Below are positions 59,208 to 64,000 of a DNA stretch of 64,000 bases, piece after piece. The DNA comes from Candidatus Lutacidiplasma silvani (lineage in GTDB: Archaea > Thermoplasmatota > Thermoplasmata > Lutacidiplasmatales > UBA184), in contig JAKIVZ010000011.1 in assembly GCA_022750295.1 (NCBI GenBank), positions 1 to 64,000 of the forward strand, given 5' to 3'. The first letter of the stretch is position 1. Each line of letters starts with the position of its first letter. Under the pieces are notes generated by a model, which was not told the origin of the DNA, ran no database searches, and was given only the letters and a program-made list of their open reading frames with translations. The translations under genes were made by a program, and so were the position numbers.

Positions 59208-59862
59208 CCGGGCGCTCGTCCCGTCGAACCTTCGCGGCCAGCCCGCTCTGGACGAGCAGTTGGGCCCGGTCCTCGGGGAGCGCGAGGACGTCCTCGGCCC
59301 GGAGCTCGATCGTCTCCTTCCCGATCTCGACGGCGGGCCCGTCCTTCAGGATCCGAACGTAGGTGAACTGGGGGACCTCTGGCGCCGGGGCGACGGACGT
59401 CGGCGGCTCGGTCGGGCGGAGGGAGGGACCCGGGAGGGAGAGCGGCACGGTGGCGGCGGGCAGCGCCGCCCCGGCGGCCGACGGCTCGAGGAACGGCGCG
59501 ACCGCCGTCCGGTGGTCCCGGAGCACGCGAAGGAGATGGTCGAACAGCCGCCGCTCCTCCGGGAGCGCGTTCGGTACCTCCCGCGACCCGCCGACGCTGG
59601 CCTGGAACGCGAGGCTCAGCACCTTTGACATCCGGGCCTCCACGATGTCCCGGGCGACCTGGCTGGCGCGCGAATGGGTCTGTCGCGCGAGGTCGCCCTT
59701 CTTTCCGCCGGGGTTCTCCCGCAGCTCCGACTCGAACGTTCGTCGAACGTCGGCGAGGTACGACTGGGTCGACTCGTAGAACTCGAGGGGCAATTTCGCG
59801 AGCCCGCGCGCGGCCCCCTCGGCCCGTCGCCACTCCAGGAGTTGGGTGTACGGGTCCGGCAT
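59197..59862 (-). CDS. gins51: GINS complex subunit (Gins51 type)
   Basis: The 221-residue protein has the A-B order of archaeal Gins51: a helical A domain (EFYESTQSYLADVRRTFESE, RASQVARDIVEARMSKVLSL, PEERRLFDHLLRVLRDHRTA), a Pro-rich linker, and a C-terminal beta B domain (TYVRILKDGPAVEIGKETIE, LRAEDVLALPEDRAQLLVQS). GINS joins MCM helicase and Cdc45/GAN at replication forks. A TATA-like CCTATAGGCT lies about 28 bases upstream of the ATG. Confidence 0.9.
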   Translation of the reverse strand: MPDPYTQLLEWRRAEGAARGLAKLPLEFYESTQSYLADVRRTFESELRENPGGKKGDLARQTHSRASQVARDIVEARMSKVLSLAFQASVGGSREVPNALPEERRLFDHLLRVLRDHRTAVAPFLEPSAAGAALPAATVPLSLPGPSLRPTEPPTSVAPAPEVPQFTYVRILKDGPAVEIGKETIELRAEDVLALPEDRAQLLVQSGLAAKVRRDERPVTT

Positions 59863-59945
59863 CGGCCTCCCCGCGAAAGGGCCCAGCCTATAGGAGTTGC
59901 CGCCTCCGGCGAACGGAGGACCCCCCGCTGGGAGCCCGCACCCCG

Positions 59946-60392
59946 ATGGCCGAGCTGACCCCCCGCGAAACCGCCTGGCCCGAGTTCGTCCGGGTCTTCG
60001 CCCGGCTGCGGGAGGAAAGCGCGTCGGGCGTGGTGGTCGTCCTCGTCGAGGGAGAACGGGACCGCCGCTCGCTTCGGAGGCTCGGGGTCGCGGGCCCGAT
60101 CGCGTTGGTCCACGGGGGGGGCACGCTGAGCGCCCTCGCGGCGAAGTTGGCCCGGGGCGGGAAGACCGTCGTTGTCCTCACCGACTGGGACACCGAAGGA
60201 GGCCACCTCGCGCGGAGGCTGCGCGACTTCCTCACCGCCGACGCGGTCGGCCTCAACCTCGAGTACCGACGCAAGCTCGCGAAGGCGCTCCGGGGCGAGG
60301 TCGTCCACGTCGAGGGTCTCCACGGGTGGGCGCGGAGGACCGCCGAGGCGGCCGGCGGCACGCTCGAGAGCGAGTTCGGCGATCCGGCGTGA
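59946..60392 (+). CDS. Toprim-domain protein
   Basis: The 148-residue protein is little more than a Toprim domain: VVVVLVEGERDRRSLRRLGV (catalytic Glu), GPIALVHGGGTLSALAAKLA and the acidic KTVVVLTDWDTEGGHLARRL (DxD). A helical tail follows (NLEYRRKLAKALRGEVVHVE). Small archaeal Toprim proteins resemble RNase M5 and the DnaG catalytic core. Whether this acts on RNA or DNA is unknown. It is divergent from the GINS gene and convergent with L15e. Confidence 0.88.
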   Translation: MAELTPRETAWPEFVRVFARLREESASGVVVVLVEGERDRRSLRRLGVAGPIALVHGGGTLSALAAKLARGGKTVVVLTDWDTEGGHLARRLRDFLTADAVGLNLEYRRKLAKALRGEVVHVEGLHGWARRTAEAAGGTLESEFGDPA

Positions 60393-60404
60393 GGCTCGGC
60401 CCCG

Positions 60405-61019
60405 TTAGGGGATGACCTTCGTCTGCGTCCGTCGCGTGTCGCGGCGGTTCCGCGCGCGGGACGGCCGGAACCGTTCGGTTCCCTTGCCGCTCCACCGCAG
60501 TCCGCGCCCGTCGCGGCCGGCGCGCGTCAGACCCCGGTAGACCCGGCCGGTGTGCGCCGGCCCGGCGATCCAGCCGAGCTGCCGGTCGGCGACGATCTGG
60601 GGGTGGGCGGGGTCGAGCAGGATGACTTCGAAGAACTTCTCCTTCCCGTCTTCGCCGACCCAGTACGAGTTCAACACTTCGAGGTTCGGGTAGTGCTTCT
60701 GCGCCCGCTCCTCCGCAATCCGCTGGACGCTCTTCGCGAGCGTCATGCGGAGAATCCCCTTCCGCTTCGGGCGCCGCCCCGCGATGATCGCCCGCTTGCG
60801 CTGGCCGCCGCGCCGGACGCGGACGCGCACGATGATGAACCCTTCCTTGGCCTTCCAGCCGATCGCCCGCGCCCGGTCGAGGCGGGTCGGGTGCGCGAGG
60901 CGGGTCACCGTGTGCTGGCGCCGCCACGTCAGGAGACGCTCGTGGCGCAGCTCCGCACCCTCCTCCCCGAGGGTGAGGCGGAACGACTGGGAGATGTACC
61001 GGTAGACCGACTGGCTCAT
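60405..61019 (-). CDS. rpl15e: Ribosomal protein L15e
   Basis: The 204-residue basic protein matches L15e along its length: ELRHERLLTWRRQHTVTRLA, HPTRLDRARAIGWKAKEGFI, IVRVRVRRGGQRKRAIIAGR, EVLNSYWVGEDGKEKFFEVI, LLDPAHPQIVADRQLGWIAG and RGLRWSGKGTERFRPSRARN. It is an archaeal/eukaryotic large-subunit protein. A TATA box (CTTATAATAG on the minus strand) is centred about 30 bases upstream. Confidence 0.96.
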   Translation of the reverse strand: MSQSVYRYISQSFRLTLGEEGAELRHERLLTWRRQHTVTRLAHPTRLDRARAIGWKAKEGFIIVRVRVRRGGQRKRAIIAGRRPKRKGILRMTLAKSVQRIAEERAQKHYPNLEVLNSYWVGEDGKEKFFEVILLDPAHPQIVADRQLGWIAGPAHTGRVYRGLTRAGRDGRGLRWSGKGTERFRPSRARNRRDTRRTQTKVIP

Positions 61020-61044
61020 GGACGGCGGCGGGGGACTTTCGGGG

Positions 61045-61054
61045 CTATTATAAG
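61045..61054 (-). promoter_or_regulatory. TATA box of rpl15e
   Basis: CTATTATAAG (minus strand CTTATAATAG) is centred 30 bases before the ATG at 61019. It is a canonical archaeal TATA box and indicates a very short or absent leader. Confidence 0.65.
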
Positions 61055-61182
61055 CGGGAGGGTTCGGCTCCGTCGAAGCGCGGCCCCGTCGGGGCCCCGT
61101 CCGGCGCGGGGACCGGTTCGACCGGTTCCGTCGTTCCGCGACCCGTCGGCCGGAGAATCCGGACTCTCCCGGCCGAAGCGGG

Positions 61183-61791
61183 TCAGTCGGTTTCGGCCCC
61201 CAGGTCGCGGAGCAGCGCGTCGAGTCGACGAACCACCTCGGCCGGGCTCTCCGAGGCGAGGGCGGCGTCCAGGGGGCCGGGAAGCTCTGCGAGGATCTCG
61301 TCGATTTCCCGGTCTTCCGAGCTGCGGGCGGCCACCGGCGGTGGGGACACGGCGGGGCGAACGGGGCGCAGCGCTTCTCCCGTCGGTTCGACCCGGACGT
61401 CCCGAGGGCGGAGGGTGGGGCGCAGCACCGTCGGTGGGCGCTGCGTCACCCTCCCCGGAGCCGGGGAGGGATTCCCCGTCGGGCCGGCGGACGGTTGCGC
61501 CGGGGGCGGCGTCGGGGCGACCGACGGACTCCGTGGAGAAGGCACTGGGACGGCGAGCCTCGGTCGCCGCTCGGCGGGCGCGACGTTCCGGCGGACCGCC
61601 GGGAGGGCGTAGGGCAGGAGGAACGCCCAGGTGATCAGGAGAACGAGCAGCCCGAGGATCGTGTTGAAGATCCCCGACGGCGAGGTTTGCGAAATGTAGA
61701 AGATCAGGTAGAGTCCCCAGAGGAGCGAGCTTCCCCCCACGACGAAGAGGAGGCCGAGGACGAGTCGGTCGCGAACGAGCTCCCCACTCAT
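61183..61791 (-). CDS. Two-helix membrane protein with Pro-rich cytoplasmic tail
   Basis: The 202-residue product has two N-terminal hydrophobic helices (LVLGLLFVVGGSSLLWGLYL and NTILGLLVLLITWAFLLPYA), a long Pro/Ser/Arg-rich linker and a short C-terminal helical unit (IDEILAELPGPLDAALASES, AEVVRRLDALLRDLGAETD). A TTG two codons upstream is open but the ATG at 61791 is preferred. A GGTTTATCC box lies about 30 bases upstream on the minus strand. No family is recognised. Confidence 0.72.
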   Translation of the reverse strand: MSGELVRDRLVLGLLFVVGGSSLLWGLYLIFYISQTSPSGIFNTILGLLVLLITWAFLLPYALPAVRRNVAPAERRPRLAVPVPSPRSPSVAPTPPPAQPSAGPTGNPSPAPGRVTQRPPTVLRPTLRPRDVRVEPTGEALRPVRPAVSPPPVAARSSEDREIDEILAELPGPLDAALASESPAEVVRRLDALLRDLGAETD

Positions 61792-61859
61792 TTCCAATGG
61801 GGAATATTGCGTCCGTGGGGGATAAACCCCGTCGGACGGGCGGCCGAGGGTACGGACGG

Positions 61860-62258
61860 TTACGTCGGGGTGTCCCAGGGGAGCCGGACGTCCGAAGAGC
61901 GGCTCACTCGGGCCGTCGCGTGGCTCTCGGTGAGCACGAGCCGTTCGAGGTGGTGGACGATCTCACTCACCAGCCGGTCGAACCGGGCCCGGTCGGGGGC
62001 CGGGACCGACCTCGGGGCGGTCCAGACGACCGCCGCGCCCCCGCTGGTCGGGACGACGGTGAAGACGAGGTTCCGGGCCGCCTCCGGGACCGCGGGATTC
62101 ATCCGCTTCAGCTCCGCCGAAACCCGACTCTCCGACGGCTCGTTCGTATCGGTCCGTTCGACCGTGTACCCGATCGTCCCGAGGTAGTCGGCGAGGTGCC
62201 CCGCGAACCGCTCTCGTCCCATCCCCCGCACCCGCAGCCACTCGTTACCGTCCACCAT
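61860..62258 (-). CDS. Conserved-looking hypothetical protein, 132 residues
   Basis: The product is a soluble alpha/beta protein (NEWLRVRGMGRERFAGHLAD, YLGTIGYTVERTDTNEPSES, RNLVFTVVPTSGGAAVVWTA, RFDRLVSEIVHHLERLVLTE). It resembles the many small archaeal proteins with one sheet and two helices but no family is named. It overlaps the end of the TrmJ-like gene upstream by 14 bases and so is part of the ftsY-trmJ operon. Confidence 0.75.
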   Translation of the reverse strand: MVDGNEWLRVRGMGRERFAGHLADYLGTIGYTVERTDTNEPSESRVSAELKRMNPAVPEAARNLVFTVVPTSGGAAVVWTAPRSVPAPDRARFDRLVSEIVHHLERLVLTESHATARVSRSSDVRLPWDTPT

Positions 62259-62985
62259 GCGACTTCCTCCCCCATCGGTCGACGCTCTTGAGGAATCCGA
62301 GGAGCATCCGGTACTCCGGTTCGGTCGGGGTCGACCGCCCGAGGACCCGCCGCCACAGCAGCGCGAGGCCCTGGCGCTTGTGGGCGGGGTACCCGGCCTT
62401 CGCCGCCAACTCCTCGACCCGGCGCAGGAGGAGCTCCTTCTCCGACCCGTTCAACGACAGGACCTCGGGTGCGGGCGTGCTCTCCGGGTCGACGGGGCCT
62501 CGTTGTCGGTGGATCGCGTAGAGGACGATCGCCACCGCGTGCGAGAGGTTGAGGGTCGGGAATTCGCGACGGGCCGGAATGTGGACGAGGAGGTCGCACT
62601 GGGCGAGTTCCTCACGGCCGAGGCCATTGTCCTCGGGTCCGAACACCACCGCGATCGTCCCGACGATCGGGAGAAAGAGCTCGCCGAGCCGCTCCGGCGA
62701 GACGGCCCGTCGGAGGTACGACGCGGAGCGGCCGGTGGACAGGTCGGTCGTGCCCACGACGAGGTCGGCGCCAACGGTCGCGGTCGCTAAGTCCGGGACG
62801 ACCTTCGCCGCCCGAAGGTTCGGAATCCCGCCCATCGCTCTGCGCCGGGCCTCGGTCCCGAGCTCCGCCCGCGGGGCGACGAAGATGAGCTGGTCCGCGC
62901 CGAAGTTCCGCGCGATCCGGGCGACGGCCCCGACGTTCCCGTCCTCCTTGGGTCGCACGAGCACGACCGTCAGGCGTGCGCTCAC
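62245..62985 (-). CDS. trmJ: TrmJ-like SPOUT RNA methyltransferase
   Basis: The 246-residue protein has the SpoU/TrmH motifs: LTVVLVRPKEDGNVGAVARI ARNFGAD (motif 1), IAVVFGPEDNGLGREELAQC (motif 2) and FPTLNLSHAVAIVLYAIHRQ (motif 3), with a helical C-terminal domain (ELLLRRVEELAAKAGYPAHK). This set is that of TrmJ, which methylates the 2'-OH of nucleotide 32 in tRNA. GTG at 62985 overlaps the ftsY stop by four bases (GTGA) and is taken as start. Confidence 0.9.
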   Translation of the reverse strand: MSARLTVVLVRPKEDGNVGAVARIARNFGADQLIFVAPRAELGTEARRRAMGGIPNLRAAKVVPDLATATVGADLVVGTTDLSTGRSASYLRRAVSPERLGELFLPIVGTIAVVFGPEDNGLGREELAQCDLLVHIPARREFPTLNLSHAVAIVLYAIHRQRGPVDPESTPAPEVLSLNGSEKELLLRRVEELAAKAGYPAHKRQGLALLWRRVLGRSTPTEPEYRMLLGFLKSVDRWGRKSHGGR

Positions 62986-63959
62986 CCCGCGGTCCCCTCC
63001 GCGAAGAGCCTGCGGACCATCCAGTCCGGGTCGAACGGTGCGAGGTCCTGGTATCCCTGGCCGAGTCCGACGTACAGGATCGGCCGCCCCGTGACGAACG
63101 TCGCCGAGAGAGCGGCGCCGCCCTTCACGTCGGCGTCGAGCTTGGTCAGGATGAGGCCGTCGACGCCGAGCGACTTCTGGAACAGTTTCGCCTGCTCGAC
63201 CACGTCGTTGCCGGACAGAGCGTCCCCGACAAAGAGGGTCAGGGACGGTTGGACGACCCGACGGATCTTCTGGGCCTCGTGGATCAGGTTCTCGTTCGTG
63301 TGCTGGCGCCCCGCGGTGTCGATCAGAACCACGTCGACGCCCTTGGCCCGGGCGTGCTCGACGGCGTCGTACGCCACGGCCGCCGGGTCGCTCCCCTCCT
63401 GCTGGCGAATCACGCGGATCCCGAGGCGCTCGCCGTGGACGAGCAGCTGTTCGATCGCCCCGGCCCGGAACGTGTCGCCGGCCGCGATGACGACCCCGAG
63501 ACCGGCGTCGCGGAGCCGCATGGCGAGCTTCGCCACCGTCGTCGTCTTGCCGGTGCCGTTGACGCCGACGAACAGCACGATGTACGGCTTCTTCTCCGCC
63601 TTCCGCGCGGCCTCGATGAGGTCGAGGGGAGGCTTCGACAGAAGCGAGCGGATCGACGCCTCGAGGCTGCTCTTCACGGCCGCGTCGACGTCGATGCCCC
63701 ATCGCAACCGCTTCCCGGCCAAGCTCTTCCGAAGATCCTTGCGGATCCGCTCGACGACCGGGAGGGCGACGTCGGACTGCAGCAGCACGATTTCCAGCTC
63801 GTCGAGCACGTCCTCGAGCTTCGCCTCGTCGATCCCCCGCGAAAGGAGACCCTCCGCGAACGGGGACCCTCCGGAAACCGGGGCGGGGGTGGAGGTGGAG
63901 GTGGAGGCCGCCGGGGCCGGAGTCCGCCCGGTCAGGCGCGCCTTAATCGCTGCCCACAT
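62982..63959 (-). CDS. ftsY: Signal recognition particle receptor FtsY
   Basis: The 325-residue protein has a short charged N domain linker (Thr/Pro/Ala-rich), the N helical domain (EAKLEDVLDELEIVLLQSDV ALPVVERIRK) and the SRP GTPase motifs G1 FVGVNGTGKTTTVAKLAMRL, DTFRAGAIEQLLVHGERLGI, G3 VLIDTAGRQHTNENLIHEAQ, G4 LTKLDADVKGGAALS and GLGQGYQDLAPFDPDWMVRR. It docks ribosome-SRP complexes at the membrane. The start ATG lies 41 bases from the right edge of the window. Confidence 0.96.
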   Translation of the reverse strand: MWAAIKARLTGRTPAPAASTSTSTPAPVSGGSPFAEGLLSRGIDEAKLEDVLDELEIVLLQSDVALPVVERIRKDLRKSLAGKRLRWGIDVDAAVKSSLEASIRSLLSKPPLDLIEAARKAEKKPYIVLFVGVNGTGKTTTVAKLAMRLRDAGLGVVIAAGDTFRAGAIEQLLVHGERLGIRVIRQQEGSDPAAVAYDAVEHARAKGVDVVLIDTAGRQHTNENLIHEAQKIRRVVQPSLTLFVGDALSGNDVVEQAKLFQKSLGVDGLILTKLDADVKGGAALSATFVTGRPILYVGLGQGYQDLAPFDPDWMVRRLFAEGTAG

Positions 63960-64000
63960 CGCCCGGGACCGGCGCGCCGCTCGTCGCCCGCGCGAGCGCG

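Noticed and set aside
1..64000. rRNA or tRNA genes
   Set aside because: Scanning by eye for TTCRA-type T-arms and conserved rRNA segments gave no candidate on either strand; a covariance search could still find a divergent one.

Overview
The window reads as the chromosome of a high-GC archaeon, most probably a member of the Thermoplasmatota. Archaeal information-processing genes are scattered through it: aIF5A with its hypusine loop, aIF2-alpha, Nop10, Nop5/fibrillarin, a GINS subunit, ribosomal proteins L1, L10, L12, L15e, L44e and S27e, Trm56, and archaeal-type mevalonate kinase. Several genes have a TATA-like box about 26-30 bases before the start codon, which fits leaderless transcripts. 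The lineage is inferred from gene content and base composition; no rRNA or tRNA gene was found to confirm it.

Layout. 1-9.3 kb: a coiled-coil gene running off the left edge, aIF5A, a 1354-residue protein derived from isoleucyl-tRNA synthetase and fused to a C-terminal DUF835 domain, and a membrane protein coupled to a glycosyltransferase. 9.3-26.2 kb: an MFS transporter, a phosphorelay of two response regulators and a six-PAS histidine kinase, small zinc proteins, a wrecked glycine-rich surface protein gene, an M29-peptidase-like gene, a secreted GH12-type glycoside hydrolase, a DUF2079 membrane protein and an ABC exporter. 26.2-35.3 kb: gene-poor accessory DNA with a broken RibD/DHFR-like gene, two more M29-like paralogues, an intact RibD/DHFR-like gene, a type IV pilin-like gene, hairpin repeats and a cassette of three small unknown genes.

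35.3-40.1 kb holds the most striking feature: a compact casposon, 35330-40064. It has perfect 59-bp terminal inverted repeats, a 15-bp target site duplication, a Cas1-family casposase with its catalytic residues intact, a family B DNA polymerase and about six small genes. It sits in the promoter region of a ribbon-helix-helix regulator and has duplicated an operator-like half-site there. No CRISPR array or other cas gene is present.

40.1-64 kb is core genome: cobalamin adenosyltransferase, YchF-type GTPase, the rpl44e-rps27e-aIF2a-nop10-HTH-trm56-mvk operon, the L1-L10-L12 operon followed by purF, nop5 and flpA, a DRG GTPase, a HerA/VirD4-like ATPase followed by three RecA/KaiC-type genes with progressively lost Walker A motifs, a PAC2 protein, a MidA-like methyltransferase, GINS, a Toprim protein, L15e, TrmJ-like methyltransferase and FtsY at the right edge.
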